A stretch of 64,000 nt of DNA from Bacteroides sp. (GTDB lineage Bacteria; Bacteroidota; Bacteroidia; Bacteroidales; Muribaculaceae): contig JAMPBJ010000001.1 of assembly GCA_023666835.1 (NCBI GenBank), positions 642,383 to 706,382 on the forward strand, in the 5' to 3' direction. This document shows, piece after piece, positions 50,907 to 60,020 of the stretch. A model generated the notes under the pieces. That model was not told the origin of the DNA. It saw only the letters and a program-made list of their open reading frames with translations, and ran no database searches. Numbering within the stretch: position 1 is the first letter of the stretch; each line of letters opens with the position of its first letter. Made by a program: the position numbers and the translations under genes.

Positions 50907-51935
50907 ATGAAAGAAGAGTTGAATATTGATTGGGCCTCTCTCCCATTCGGTTATGTTCGCACCGACTACAACGTCAGGTGTTATTATCGCGATGGCAAGT
51001 GGGGTGAAATCGAGGTTTCGGATTCAGAGCGGATCGACATCCATATGGCTGCCACCTCGCTTCACTATGGCCAGGAAATATTTGAAGGATTGAAAGCATT
51101 TCGTGGAGTCGACGGCAAAGTGCGAGTGTTTCGCATGGAAGAGAATGCGAAGCGCATCCGTGAGTCGGCTCTGGGGTTGAAGATGGCTCCCGTGCCTGAG
51201 GACCTCTTTTGTGAAATGGTGAAAAAAGTAGTGAAACTCAACGAGCGCTTCGTGCCCCCCTATGGCAGCGGAGCTTCACTATATATCCGACCACTCGAGA
51301 TCGGTATGAGTGCAAGTGTCGGTGTGCGTTCATCGACCGAATACCTCTTTCTGATACTCGTCAGTCCGGTCGGCCCGTATTTCAAGACCGGATTTGCTCC
51401 GACCAATATCTGTATCATGCGCGAATATGATCGCGTGGCGCCCAAAGGCACAGGACGGTTTAAATGCGGTGGCAACTATGCGGCCAGTCTTTCAGCAGGT
51501 GACCGTGCTCACGATATGGGGTATTCTGCAGTGCTTTATCTCGACCCCAAAGACAAGAAATATCTCGACGAATGCGGTCCGGCCAACTTCTTCGCCATCA
51601 AAGACGGCAAATACATCACTCCGGCATCCGACTCCATCCTGCCATCGATCACCAACAAGAGTCTGCGACAGTTGGCTCGCGATATGGGCATTGAGGTTGA
51701 GTGCCGCCATATCACCGTCGACGAGCTTGCCACATGTGAAGAGGCGGCTGCGTGCGGCACAGCAGCAGTATGTTCGCCTGTAGGTGAGATCGACGACCTC
51801 GACTCGGGTGAAAAATATGTGATAGCCAAAGACGGTAAGCCCGGACCGATCACAACGGCTCTCTACAACCGTCTGCGCGGCATTCAGCATGGCGAAATCG
51901 AAGACCCGTACGGATGGACAACAATCATAGAATGA
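50907..51935 (+). CDS. ilvE: Branched-chain-amino-acid aminotransferase
   Basis: A 342-residue fold-type IV PLP enzyme. HYGQEIFEGLKAFRGVDGKV is the conserved substrate-side block; Lys186 in GRFKCGGNYAAS binds PLP; EYLFLILVSPVGPYF and DECGPANFFAIKDG are typical of the eukaryote-like/Bacteroidetes BCAT branch; CGTAAVCSPVGEI gives the PLP phosphate loop. It makes the last step of valine, leucine and isoleucine synthesis in the cytoplasm. Full normal length. Its stop overlaps the HD-domain gene start (ATGA, 51932-51935). Confidence 0.96.
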   Translation: MKEELNIDWASLPFGYVRTDYNVRCYYRDGKWGEIEVSDSERIDIHMAATSLHYGQEIFEGLKAFRGVDGKVRVFRMEENAKRIRESALGLKMAPVPEDLFCEMVKKVVKLNERFVPPYGSGASLYIRPLEIGMSASVGVRSSTEYLFLILVSPVGPYFKTGFAPTNICIMREYDRVAPKGTGRFKCGGNYAASLSAGDRAHDMGYSAVLYLDPKDKKYLDECGPANFFAIKDGKYITPASDSILPSITNKSLRQLARDMGIEVECRHITVDELATCEEAAACGTAAVCSPVGEIDDLDSGEKYVIAKDGKPGPITTALYNRLRGIQHGEIEDPYGWTTIIE

Positions 51936-52474
51936 CAGATTACCAAACCATCATCGACCGATATTATCCCGTGGGCAGCCGTCTGCGGGATATTTATATG
52001 AAGCATTGCGGAGCTGTGGCCGACAAAGCTTTGGCAATAGCACGACGCAACAATCTGACTTTGCCCGAAGAACAGATCGAAGCTGCTGCCATGCTCCACG
52101 ACATAGGTATATTTCTGACCGATGCTCCGGGCATAGAATGCCACGGAGTTGAGCCTTATATCGCACATGGCGTGTTGGGCTATATACTTTTGCTTAATGA
52201 TGGCGTAGATGAAGCGATAGCATCCGTGGCACTGCGCCACACTGGCTCCGGACTGACGGCCGAGGAAATAGTGTCCGCGCGTCTCCCCCTGCCGCCGGCC
52301 GACTATTGTCCACGCACTCTTCTGGAGCGATTAATATGCTACGCCGACAAATTCTACTCCAAGTCGGGCGACATGCAATGCAAACCGTTTGAGCGTGTGC
52401 GCTCCTCAATGCAGCGATTCGGCTCCGATTCGCTAAAGCGCTTCGATGCCCTGGCTGCAGAGTTTGGCAAGTAA
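51932..52474 (+). CDS. HD-domain phosphohydrolase-like protein
   Basis: From ATG 51932 there are 180 residues; an ATG 18 bases earlier exists, but the coupled ATGA start fits better. The HD metal site is visible: KHCGAVADKALAIA (His), AAAMLHDIGIF (His-Asp), YIAHGVLGYIL (His), VALRHTGSGL (His). HD proteins hydrolyse phosphate esters of nucleotides and related compounds; the small single-domain type often acts on (deoxy)nucleotides, but the substrate here is unknown. It is coupled to ilvE and converges with the amidase gene, whose end is only seven bases away. Confidence 0.88.
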   Translation: MTDYQTIIDRYYPVGSRLRDIYMKHCGAVADKALAIARRNNLTLPEEQIEAAAMLHDIGIFLTDAPGIECHGVEPYIAHGVLGYILLLNDGVDEAIASVALRHTGSGLTAEEIVSARLPLPPADYCPRTLLERLICYADKFYSKSGDMQCKPFERVRSSMQRFGSDSLKRFDALAAEFGK

Positions 52475-52481
52475 CAGGCTC

Positions 52482-52937
52482 TTATAGATCTTCGATTTTG
52501 AAACTCGGACAGGCTTTGTTGGCAAACTCATAGTGGCCATGTACTGTGGCTCCAGGATAGCGAGCCTGCAGATCGTCGACAAGCTTGCGCAACGCTGAAC
52601 GCTGCTGCCCGGTGCGTGTGTCTTTCGGCCGGAGATTCTTGTCGCTACCGCCCACGTAGCATACACCGATAGAGTCGGTGTTATGACCCGTACAGTGTGC
52701 TCCGATGGCGGATTCATCGCGTCCTTTTTCAATTGTACCATCGAGACGCACGAGATAGTGGTAGCCAATCATTTTGAAGCCGCGCTGACGGTGCCAGGCA
52801 TCGACATCGGCAGCGGTGACATAGCGGTGCTCCGGAGTTGCCGTGCAGTGCACGATGATTTTACTGATGCGACGTGGATTGGTTGATACAGTGAGTGTTG
52901 CTGATGCGGAGGGTGTTTGGTTTTTCGGTGTTTCCAT
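52482..52937 (-). CDS. N-acetylmuramoyl-L-alanine amidase, T7-lysozyme type
   Basis: A 151-residue amidase_2/PGRP-type protein without a signal peptide. Zinc ligands by comparison with T7 lysozyme are His30 (IIVHCTAT), His135 (GHYEF) and Cys143 (KACPSF); Tyr59 (GYHYLVRLDG) and Lys141 are the catalytic pair. It cuts the bond between muramic acid and the stem peptide. Such small enzymes occur in prophages and widely as chromosomal genes of Bacteroidales; no other phage gene is near. An exact -7 element TATCTTTG lies at 52970-52963 (minus), with TTTG 24 bases further up, longer than normal. Confidence 0.9.
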   Translation of the reverse strand: METPKNQTPSASATLTVSTNPRRISKIIVHCTATPEHRYVTAADVDAWHRQRGFKMIGYHYLVRLDGTIEKGRDESAIGAHCTGHNTDSIGVCYVGGSDKNLRPKDTRTGQQRSALRKLVDDLQARYPGATVHGHYEFANKACPSFKIEDL

Positions 52938-53048
52938 AGTATTATCGATGATTTAAGTTCAGCAAAGATAATACCGGGAAAAGCGGTTTGATCCCAAAAT
53001 AGCAAAAATCGACGATTATTCAGTTTAGACCCCTAAGCCATAAAAATT

Positions 53049-54056
53049 TTATGAGATGGGGTCTACGAAACCTGCGGAGCGGATAGTTTTGATGGTATCG
53101 CCATCAGCCACGATGAGGATGGCCTCGACATCGTCGAGCGAGTTGATGAGGGCAAGAGCATCGGCAGGTTGCATGGCCATGCAAGCGGTGGCCAGGGCGT
53201 CGGCCATCATGCAATTGGGGGCTATGACCGTGACGCTGAGCATGGGCGTGACCACCGGCCGGCCGGTCGACGGATCGATTGTGTGCCATGTCTTACCCTG
53301 CGACGTATTGTGAAAATTGCGATAATTGCCGGAAGTGGCTATGCCGCAATCGGTCAGCGAGATGATGAGTTGAGGGGTGTGGCTGACAGAGCCGGACTCT
53401 TCGATCGGAGCATCGATCTGGATGTGCCATTTCTCGCCTTCCGGGTTGAGACCACTGAGCGCTATTTCACCACCTATTTCCACCATGTAGTCGACCACTC
53501 CATGTCGACTCAGCATTTCGCCCACCATGTCGCATCCGAAGCCCTTTGTGATGGCGCTGAAATTGAATTCGGTCATAGGTGAGGGTTTCGACATCGCTCC
53601 ATTGGCATCTATGCTGCACCGCAAGATGCCGACATAGGACAGTGCGCTGTCGATCTGCACGTCGGAAGGGGGCGTCTGCGAGTTATTGTAGCCGAATCCC
53701 CACAGATTGACCAGCGGAGCCACCGTAGGATCAAACGCTCCGTGGCTGAGCCGACACACCGATTGCGATGCGTGGAAAATGTTTTGGAGCATCGAATCCG
53801 TGGCCATTGACTCGTTGCGGTTGATCAGTGACACGACTGAACTGCTGTCGAAAGGGGAAAGCGAATGTTCCACATCTTTGAGCGTGACAAGGATGTCGGC
53901 GTCGAGGTCGTCGGAAGCAATGTATGTTATATTGTAGGTAGTGGCCCATATCGCACCCGAACAACGATGCACTTCATTGCGGTGTGAGCATGCTGTGATG
54001 AAAATGCACGCTGTCAGTGCGATACAGAGCGGCAGGAAAAATGGAGATTTATTCAT
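53049..54056 (-). CDS. apbE: FAD:protein FMN transferase (ApbE)
   Basis: A 335-residue lipoprotein with lipobox FITAC (Cys23). Family blocks are GAIWATTYNITY, LSHGAFDPTVAPLVNLWGFG, FNFSAITKGFGCD (the conserved Ser/Lys stretch), EIGGEIALSG, IATSGNYRNF and TWHTIDPSTGRP. ApbE attaches FMN to Thr of RnfG/NqrC-type subunits on the outer face of the inner membrane. Full length. A -7 element TACCTTTG lies at 54089-54082 (minus), 25 bases before the start, without a clear -33. No Rnf/Nqr genes are in the window. Confidence 0.95.
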   Translation of the reverse strand: MNKSPFFLPLCIALTACIFITACSHRNEVHRCSGAIWATTYNITYIASDDLDADILVTLKDVEHSLSPFDSSSVVSLINRNESMATDSMLQNIFHASQSVCRLSHGAFDPTVAPLVNLWGFGYNNSQTPPSDVQIDSALSYVGILRCSIDANGAMSKPSPMTEFNFSAITKGFGCDMVGEMLSRHGVVDYMVEIGGEIALSGLNPEGEKWHIQIDAPIEESGSVSHTPQLIISLTDCGIATSGNYRNFHNTSQGKTWHTIDPSTGRPVVTPMLSVTVIAPNCMMADALATACMAMQPADALALINSLDDVEAILIVADGDTIKTIRSAGFVDPIS

Positions 54057-54178
54057 GGACAGGTAGTGGGATGAGTCATGACAAAGGTAGCAAATAAGTT
54101 GCAGTTATGAACTTATTGGCGATCTTAATGTTTATTTTCGTGAAGGAATATGCGGTGTCGGACTAATCGCGCCGAAAA

Positions 54179-54211
54179 ATTGTGATATCATATTCAAAAG
54201 CGTTATTTTTG
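54179..54211 (+). promoter_or_regulatory. Promoter of the DJ-1 family gene
   Basis: ATTG (54179-54182) is followed after 21 bases by TATTTTTG (54204-54211), an exact -7 match, 33 bases before the ATG. Confidence 0.65.
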
Positions 54212-54244
54212 CAACATTCATAACCCAACAAGTATATAAGATAT

Positions 54245-54811
54245 ATGGATACCAATGTTTCTTATCTGTTTTTAGCCGACGGCTTCGAGGAAGTCGAGGC
54301 ACTGGCAACGACCGATGTGCTTCGTCGTGCAGAAATGCAGGTGCGCACCGTGGCAGTGAAAGATGACTTTGAAGTGACCGGAGCCCACGGCATAACAGTC
54401 AAGGCCGATCTTCTGATTGCCGATGTGGCAGTGGGCGAAGATACTGAATGGCTGATATGCCCCGGCGGAATGCCCGGAGCTACCAATCTGGCCTCCAACG
54501 ACAAACTCAAACGGATGCTCGTGGATCAGAACAAGCGCGGCGGAAAGATAGCTGCCATTTGCGCTTCGCCCGCTGTTGTGCTGTCGCCTCTCGGATTGCT
54601 TAAGGGACGTCGCGCCACGTGCTATCCCGGTTTCGAACCGATCGTCGATACGGAGGCTGAGATGACAGGACAGCCCGTCGTGGTCGACGGCAACCTCATC
54701 ACCGGCAACGGACCTGCAAGTACGCTGTCATTTGCACTGGCCATCGTCACTGCAACCAAGGGAGCCGAGGCAGCCGGAGCAGTTGCTCAGGGAATGCTCT
54801 ACAAAGCATAG
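54245..54811 (+). CDS. DJ-1/PfpI family protein (YajL/DJ-1 branch)
   Basis: A 188-residue protein of normal DJ-1 length. YLFLADGFEEVEALATTDVL is the family start with the conserved Glu; IAAICASPAVVLSP carries the nucleophile-elbow Cys106, the same number as in human DJ-1; LICPGGMPGATNLA and GPASTLSFALAIV are the other signature blocks. Members act in repair of glycated groups or oxidative stress protection; exact activity is debated. A single-gene unit, with its own promoter and a hairpin behind it. Confidence 0.93.
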   Translation: MDTNVSYLFLADGFEEVEALATTDVLRRAEMQVRTVAVKDDFEVTGAHGITVKADLLIADVAVGEDTEWLICPGGMPGATNLASNDKLKRMLVDQNKRGGKIAAICASPAVVLSPLGLLKGRRATCYPGFEPIVDTEAEMTGQPVVVDGNLITGNGPASTLSFALAIVTATKGAEAAGAVAQGMLYKA

Positions 54812-54830
54812 CGAGGCATCGCACCGCTTA

Positions 54831-54861
54831 CTTGTTCTTGCCCTCGGGAGGCAAGAACAAG
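54831..54861 (+). terminator. Hairpin terminator after the DJ-1 gene
   Basis: CTTGTTCTTGCC (54831-54842) and GGCAAGAACAAG (54850-54861) form a perfect 12-bp stem with a 7-base loop. No T run follows directly. It separates the DJ-1 gene from the topA promoter. Confidence 0.75.
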
Positions 54862-54881
54862 TCGACGTGTGTCAAAAAATA

Positions 54882-54912
54882 TTTGACATTCAAATTGTTT
54901 TTTCTAATTTTG
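54882..54912 (+). promoter_or_regulatory. Promoter of topA
   Basis: TTTG (54882-54885) and TAATTTTG (54905-54912) with exactly 19 bases between: both boxes and the spacing match the Bacteroidetes consensus. The leader to the topA ATG would be about 70 bases. Confidence 0.85.
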
Positions 54913-54988
54913 TCGCCGAATTACACACTTATATATAATAATGTGTCAAACATAACCATGTAATAGTGTCAAATCTAACGCGCCTAAC

Positions 54989-57313
54989 ATGAGCAAAAAT
55001 CTTGTAATAGTCGAATCGCCTGCGAAGGCAAAAACAATAGAGAAATTTCTCGGCAAGGACTACAAAGTGATGTCGAGCTACGGCCACATACGCGATCTGC
55101 GAAAAAAAGATTTCGGAGTGGACATGCAGCACTCCTTCGAGCCAGAATATGAAATACCGGCCGACAAAGCCGAGCTGGTCAGGAATCTGAAAAAAGCATC
55201 GAAGGAGGCCGACATGGTTTGGCTCGCTTCCGATGAGGACCGCGAAGGAGAAGCCATCGCCTGGCACCTCTATGAAGTGCTCGGACTCAAGCCCGACAAT
55301 ACACGCCGCATCGTGTTTCATGAAATCACGAAGCCGGCTCTGCTCAACGCCATAGAGAATCCCCGTGGCATTGATCTGAACCTTGTCGACGCCCAGCAGG
55401 CTCGCCGAGTGCTCGACCGCATTGTTGGATTTGAACTCTCGCCGGTGCTTTGGAAGAAGATCAAACCGGCGCTTTCGGCCGGTCGAGTGCAATCGGTGGC
55501 TGTTCGCCTGATCGTAGATCGCGAAAACGAAATACGCCGTTTTGTGGCCGACCCATATTTCCGTCTGACAGCACAGTTCGACGCCGGCAGCAATCACAAG
55601 TTGCGCGCCGAGCTTTCGCACCGCATGGCTGATGAAGCCAAGGCTCAGCAATTCCTCAACGATTGCCTCGGGGCAACATTCAAGGTGACCGATGTGACCG
55701 TGCGTCCCGTCAAGAAATCGCCGGCACCTCCTTTCACCACATCTACTCTTCAACAGGAAGCCGCACGCAAACTTGGTTTCACCGTGTCGCAGACCATGAT
55801 GGTGGCTCAGCGACTCTACGAAGCCGGACACATCACGTATATGCGTACCGACTCGCTTAATCTTTCATCGATAGCCTTGCATTCGATTTCGGAAGAGATC
55901 AAAGGCACGCTGGGCGACCGCTATCTGCAGACACGCCGCTATCACACCAAATCGAAAGGCGCTCAGGAAGCACACGAAGCTATCCGCCCGACCTATATCG
56001 ACAAACATGAAATCGAGGGCACCGCACAGGAACGCCGACTTTATGCCCTGATATGGAAGCGCACCATAGCGTCGCAGATGGCTGACGCCGAACTGGAGAA
56101 AACCACAGTCGAGATCACACCTTCGACCCGCTCCGAACATTTCACCGCCGTAGGTGAAGTGATCAGATTCGACGGTTTCCTCCGTGTCTATAGCGAAAGC
56201 ACCGACGACGGCGACGGCGAATCACGCGAATCATCGCTCCTGCCCGCCGTGGAGCAAGGACAGCAGTTGCAGCTCGTCGACATGACGGCAACCCAGCGCT
56301 ATCCCCAGCATCCGGCACGATTCACTGAAGCATCGCTGGTGAAAAAGATGGAGGAATTGGGCATAGGACGCCCGTCGACCTACGCTCCGACCATATCAAC
56401 CATCCAGCATCGTGAATATATCGAAAAAGGCGACCGCCCCGGAGAGAAACGTCCATCGGTCACTCTTACGCTCGCAGACGGTAAAATCAACCGCACGGAG
56501 TCGGAAATCGTAGTCGGCGCCGACAAAGGGAAACTCATCCCTACCGATACAGGCGTGGTGGTCAACAACTTCCTTACGGAATATTTCCCCAACATCATGA
56601 ACTTCAACTTCACCGCCGAACTTGAGGAAAATCTCGACAAGGTGGCTGAGGGTCAAGCCCCATGGCAAAAGGAGATACGTGATTTCTACGAAGTGTTCCA
56701 CCCCGAAGTAGAGAAAGCAAACGATGCACGCCTCGAACACAAAGTGGGCGAGCGTGTGCTCGGAACAGATCCGGCAACCGGACGTCCGGTGTCGGTCAAG
56801 ATCGGACGATTTGGACCGGTGGTTCAGATAGGCGACAGCGGTTCAGACGAAAAACCGCAGTTTGCATCGCTTCAAAAAGACCAGTCGGTGTTTGACATCA
56901 CACTCGAAGAAGCATTGAAGCTCTTTGAATTACCGCGTACGCTCGGACAGTTTGAGGATTCAGACGTCACCGTGGCCGTGGGACGATTCGGACCCTACAT
57001 CAAACATGCAGGTAAGTTTGTATCGATACCCAAAACGATGTCGCCGATGTCGATAACACTTGATGATGCCGTTCAGCTGATCGCCGACAAGCGCGCCGCC
57101 GACAGTCAACGCGTGGTCAAGACCTTCGAAGATGATCCCGACCTGCAGATACTCAATGGCCGCTATGGCGTTTACATAGCCTATAAGAAACAAAACTACA
57201 AGATACCGCGCACGGTAACCGATCCTGCGTCGCTTACTCTCGAACAGTGTAGCGAAATCATCGAATCACAGCCTGTGAAGACCAAACGCTCTACTACCCG
57301 CAAGAAAAAATGA
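54989..57313 (+). CDS. topA: DNA topoisomerase I
   Basis: A 774-residue type IA topoisomerase. Toprim domain at the start (NLVIVESPAKAKTIEKFLG; WLASDEDREGEAIAWHLYE with the acidic metal site); active-site Tyr284 in YEAGHITYMRTDS; EEAHEAIRPT-type block GAQEAHEAIRPTYID; ELGIGRPSTYAPTISTIQ near 455. The C-terminal part has repeated GRFGPxxxxGD-like units (KIGRFGPVVQIGDSG; AVGRFGPYIKHAGKF; NGRYGVYIAYKKQNYKIP) of the zinc-free topo C-terminal repeat instead of Cys4 fingers, usual in Bacteroidetes. It removes negative supercoils. The rluA-like gene is coupled at the stop. Confidence 0.97.
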   Translation: MSKNLVIVESPAKAKTIEKFLGKDYKVMSSYGHIRDLRKKDFGVDMQHSFEPEYEIPADKAELVRNLKKASKEADMVWLASDEDREGEAIAWHLYEVLGLKPDNTRRIVFHEITKPALLNAIENPRGIDLNLVDAQQARRVLDRIVGFELSPVLWKKIKPALSAGRVQSVAVRLIVDRENEIRRFVADPYFRLTAQFDAGSNHKLRAELSHRMADEAKAQQFLNDCLGATFKVTDVTVRPVKKSPAPPFTTSTLQQEAARKLGFTVSQTMMVAQRLYEAGHITYMRTDSLNLSSIALHSISEEIKGTLGDRYLQTRRYHTKSKGAQEAHEAIRPTYIDKHEIEGTAQERRLYALIWKRTIASQMADAELEKTTVEITPSTRSEHFTAVGEVIRFDGFLRVYSESTDDGDGESRESSLLPAVEQGQQLQLVDMTATQRYPQHPARFTEASLVKKMEELGIGRPSTYAPTISTIQHREYIEKGDRPGEKRPSVTLTLADGKINRTESEIVVGADKGKLIPTDTGVVVNNFLTEYFPNIMNFNFTAELEENLDKVAEGQAPWQKEIRDFYEVFHPEVEKANDARLEHKVGERVLGTDPATGRPVSVKIGRFGPVVQIGDSGSDEKPQFASLQKDQSVFDITLEEALKLFELPRTLGQFEDSDVTVAVGRFGPYIKHAGKFVSIPKTMSPMSITLDDAVQLIADKRAADSQRVVKTFEDDPDLQILNGRYGVYIAYKKQNYKIPRTVTDPASLTLEQCSEIIESQPVKTKRSTTRKKK

Positions 57314-58245
57314 CACAACCGGACCAGCATAACGCCCCTCAAAAGGAAAAGGAAACGCGATCGAGATTCAAACCCGACGTGATCAAAACGCTCAACGTGG
57401 CAGAGCCTGCGACACTGTTGCAGTTCGTGATGGACGCGTTGCCCGAGATGAAGCGCACGCGCATCAAGCAGATGTTGAGCCATAACCAGATAGCCGTCAA
57501 CGGAGAGCCTACGAGTCAGTTTGACATGGAACTGAACGCGGGCGATCAAGTGAAGGTGAACTTTGTCAGGGAATTCCGCGTGTTTCGTCACCGACGTCTG
57601 AAGATCGTGTATGAGGACGACGATATCATAGTGGTAGAGAAAGGCTACGGACTCCTCTCGATGGGCAATGACCGCGAGAAGGACTCAACGGCATATGCCA
57701 TACTGCGCGACTACGTCAAGTGGTCGAATCCCGCCAACAAAATCTTCATAGTCCATCGTCTCGACCGCGATACATCAGGGCTGATGATGTTTGCCAAAAA
57801 CGAGGAAGCAAAAAGAGCGCTTCAACACAACTGGAACAATATGGTGCTCAACCGCAAATACCTGGCAGTTGTGGAGGGCGCACCCGAGGCTGAATCGGGA
57901 ACAATACGTTCCTATCTGGTGGAGAATTCAAAATATGAGGTCTATTCGACCGATGATCCGGAGCAGGGTCAACTGGCTGTGACGCGCTACAAAACGCTCA
58001 GCAGTAACGGGCGCTTCTCATTGCTTGAGGTCGAACTCGACACCGGCCGCAAGAATCAGATCAGAGTGCACATGAAGGATCTCGGTCATCCGATCTCAGG
58101 CGACAGAAAATACGGAGCAAATTCAAGTCCTCTTCGCCGCTTGTGCCTGCATGCCCAGACATTACGGTTTATCCATCCCACTACTCACAAGGAGATGAAC
58201 TTCTCCACCCCCGTGCCCAAGTCGTTCGCTTCGCTGGCTCGATAA
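57310..58245 (+). CDS. RluA-family pseudouridine synthase
   Basis: A 311-residue protein with an S4 RNA-binding domain (about 35-95: LLQFVMDALPEMKRTRIKQM) and the catalytic domain. IVHRLDRDTSGLMMFAKNEE carries the catalytic Asp152; GRKNQIRVHMKDLGHPISGD is the last family block. It converts uridine to pseudouridine in rRNA or tRNA; RluD-, RluC- or TruC-like targets cannot be told apart here. The start overlaps the topA stop (ATGA, 57310-57313). Its stop abuts the stop of the opposite-strand kinase gene with no bases between (58245/58246). Confidence 0.92.
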   Translation: MTQPDQHNAPQKEKETRSRFKPDVIKTLNVAEPATLLQFVMDALPEMKRTRIKQMLSHNQIAVNGEPTSQFDMELNAGDQVKVNFVREFRVFRHRRLKIVYEDDDIIVVEKGYGLLSMGNDREKDSTAYAILRDYVKWSNPANKIFIVHRLDRDTSGLMMFAKNEEAKRALQHNWNNMVLNRKYLAVVEGAPEAESGTIRSYLVENSKYEVYSTDDPEQGQLAVTRYKTLSSNGRFSLLEVELDTGRKNQIRVHMKDLGHPISGDRKYGANSSPLRRLCLHAQTLRFIHPTTHKEMNFSTPVPKSFASLAR

Positions 58246-59217
58246 TCAGAGCTTTTTGAGGAAGTTGCGCACTGTGTAGCCGATGTCGTTGAACATCGAC
58301 ATGATCGGTGTGAGCAGTGGCCGGATGGGGGTGTCGGATGCCGGTGTGAGAATGCGCAGCTGTCGGTTGTGGCATCGGATTTCCAACGTTTTGTCGAGTA
58401 TCAATGGCTCTCCGTCGATATGTGCGGGCCCGGCTGCTTCGCGCACGAGCTCGAGCGAGTCGGTGCGCAGCGTGTGGATGAGGAAATTTTTGTTGATCGT
58501 GCCGGCCATCAAGTCGATGCCGACAAGCGCTGTCGACAGCAGGTTGCCGTAGTGGATGATGGTGATGTCGAGTTTGCCGTCGGTGATCGAAGCATTGGGG
58601 GCTATGTAGGCATTGTTGCCATATTGCGAGGCGTTGCACACGGCCACAACAAACGCCTGCTCGGTGATCACTTCGCCGTTGGCCTTAATGATGTAGCGCT
58701 CGGGCTTGAAGTGGACAAATTCCTGGAAGGTCTTTTTTATGTAGGTCATTTTACCGCGGTGTTTAGCCATGGCAAATTTATGGCTGACTGCCGCATCGAA
58801 TCCTACACCGAACGTGCAGAAAAACGGGCGTCCGTTGACCATGCCGTAGTCAATATCCTCGGCGCGTATCTGACGGATCACCTTCAGCGAACCGTCGATG
58901 TCGACCGGGATGTTGAGGTGCCGGGCCAGACCATTGCCTGATCCACAGGGGATGATGCCGAGTGTCACGCCTGTGCCACACAGGGCTATTGCTGTTTCGT
59001 TGATAGTGCCGTCGCCTCCGGCGGCTATCACCATGTCGTAGCCTTCCTCTACGGCTTTGCGGGCCAGAGTAGTGGCATCGCCCGAGGCTTTGGTCCAGCA
59101 GGCGTCGATGGCAATATCGCATTCCCGCAGGTATGTGGCCACTTTTTCGTCGAGGCCTTTTTTCTTTCCGGTTCCCGATATTGGGTTGATGATCAGTAGT
59201 GCGCGTTTTTGAGTCAT
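58246..59217 (-). CDS. Diacylglycerol/sphingosine-kinase-like lipid kinase
   Basis: A 323-residue DAGK_cat protein (YegS/DgkB/BmrU type). The ATP-site motif GGDGTINE is at 67-74, and GIIPCGSGNGLARHL at 88-102. It should phosphorylate a membrane lipid such as diacylglycerol or a sphingoid base; Bacteroidales make sphingolipids, so the latter is worth noting. The start overlaps the ABC ATPase stop (ATGA, 59214-59217), putting it in the transporter operon, an unusual pairing. Convergent with the rluA-like gene, sharing no intergenic base. Confidence 0.93.
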   Translation of the reverse strand: MTQKRALLIINPISGTGKKKGLDEKVATYLRECDIAIDACWTKASGDATTLARKAVEEGYDMVIAAGGDGTINETAIALCGTGVTLGIIPCGSGNGLARHLNIPVDIDGSLKVIRQIRAEDIDYGMVNGRPFFCTFGVGFDAAVSHKFAMAKHRGKMTYIKKTFQEFVHFKPERYIIKANGEVITEQAFVVAVCNASQYGNNAYIAPNASITDGKLDITIIHYGNLLSTALVGIDLMAGTINKNFLIHTLRTDSLELVREAAGPAHIDGEPLILDKTLEIRCHNRQLRILTPASDTPIRPLLTPIMSMFNDIGYTVRNFLKKL

Positions 59218-60020
59218 GGGTTCTTTGGGTTTTTGAGTCGGTAGGCAAGGGTGGCGCGATCGAAAGTGATGTTGCGGTCGGCAAACAGGCGATCCATATC
59301 ACCGCGGTCGATCATATCGCGCGTGGATCCGTCTATGATTTGATGGGAGGGATTGAAGAGCCAAAGTCGGTCGGCAATGGTCAGAGCCTCGGATATGTCG
59401 TGGGTGCTCAGGAGTATTGCTTTGCCATGGGTGGTGGCAAGTGTACGAAGCAGCGCCATCACTTCGAGGCGCGAGGCCACGTCGAGAAACGTGGTGGGCT
59501 CGTCGAGCAGCATTATGGGGGTTTGCTGTGCAAGTGCCCGGGCTATCATGGTTTTCTGACGCTCGCCGTCGCTGAGTGTGGCCATGTACCGATCGGCAAG
59601 AGGGGCGATGCCCACCTCCTCGATGCAGCTGTCAACGATGTTGTGGTCCACGCGGTCGAGACGTCCGAAAAAGCCTGTGTAGGGTTGGCGTCCGAGAGCC
59701 ACAACTTCTCTCACGTTCAAGGCCCCGGCATTGGTGCTTTCGGTGGCCACGATGCTCAGAAGTTGAGCTGTTTGTCGTGGCGACATCGACTGAAGATCGA
59801 TTCCGTTGATTTGTATGAATCCCGCAAGCGGGGGCTGACTGGCGGCAATAGTGCGCAACAGGGTGCTCTTGCCGGCTCCGTTGGCGCCGAAAAGCGCTGT
59901 TACTGTGCCGGAATGCATATCCAGATTGAGGTCGGATGCCACAACCACAGGTGTGTGGGACTGCCGGTAGCCTATGGCCAGCTGCGAGGTGCGGAGCGTT
60001 ATGTCGTGGCTTTGGTTCAT
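59214..60020 (-). CDS. FecE-type ABC transporter ATPase
   Basis: A 268-residue ATPase: Walker A GANGAGKST (45-53), signature LSDGERQKTMIARAL (149-163), Walker B IMLLDEPTTFLD (169-180), H-loop LLSTHDISEAL. GRQPYTGFFGRLDRVD is the block typical of iron-siderophore, haem and cobalamin importers (FecE/FhuC/BtuD). It powers import through the FecCD-type permease encoded upstream, whose stop overlaps this start by one base (60020). The substrate cannot be told; no periplasmic binding protein gene is in the cluster. Confidence 0.92.
   Translation of the reverse strand: MNQSHDITLRTSQLAIGYRQSHTPVVVASDLNLDMHSGTVTALFGANGAGKSTLLRTIAASQPPLAGFIQINGIDLQSMSPRQTAQLLSIVATESTNAGALNVREVVALGRQPYTGFFGRLDRVDHNIVDSCIEEVGIAPLADRYMATLSDGERQKTMIARALAQQTPIMLLDEPTTFLDVASRLEVMALLRTLATTHGKAILLSTHDISEALTIADRLWLFNPSHQIIDGSTRDMIDRGDMDRLFADRNITFDRATLAYRLKNPKNP

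Noticed and set aside
52482..52937. Prophage endolysin as sign of a prophage
   Set aside because: No holin, portal, terminase or integrase gene is nearby, and flanking genes are ordinary chromosomal ones.
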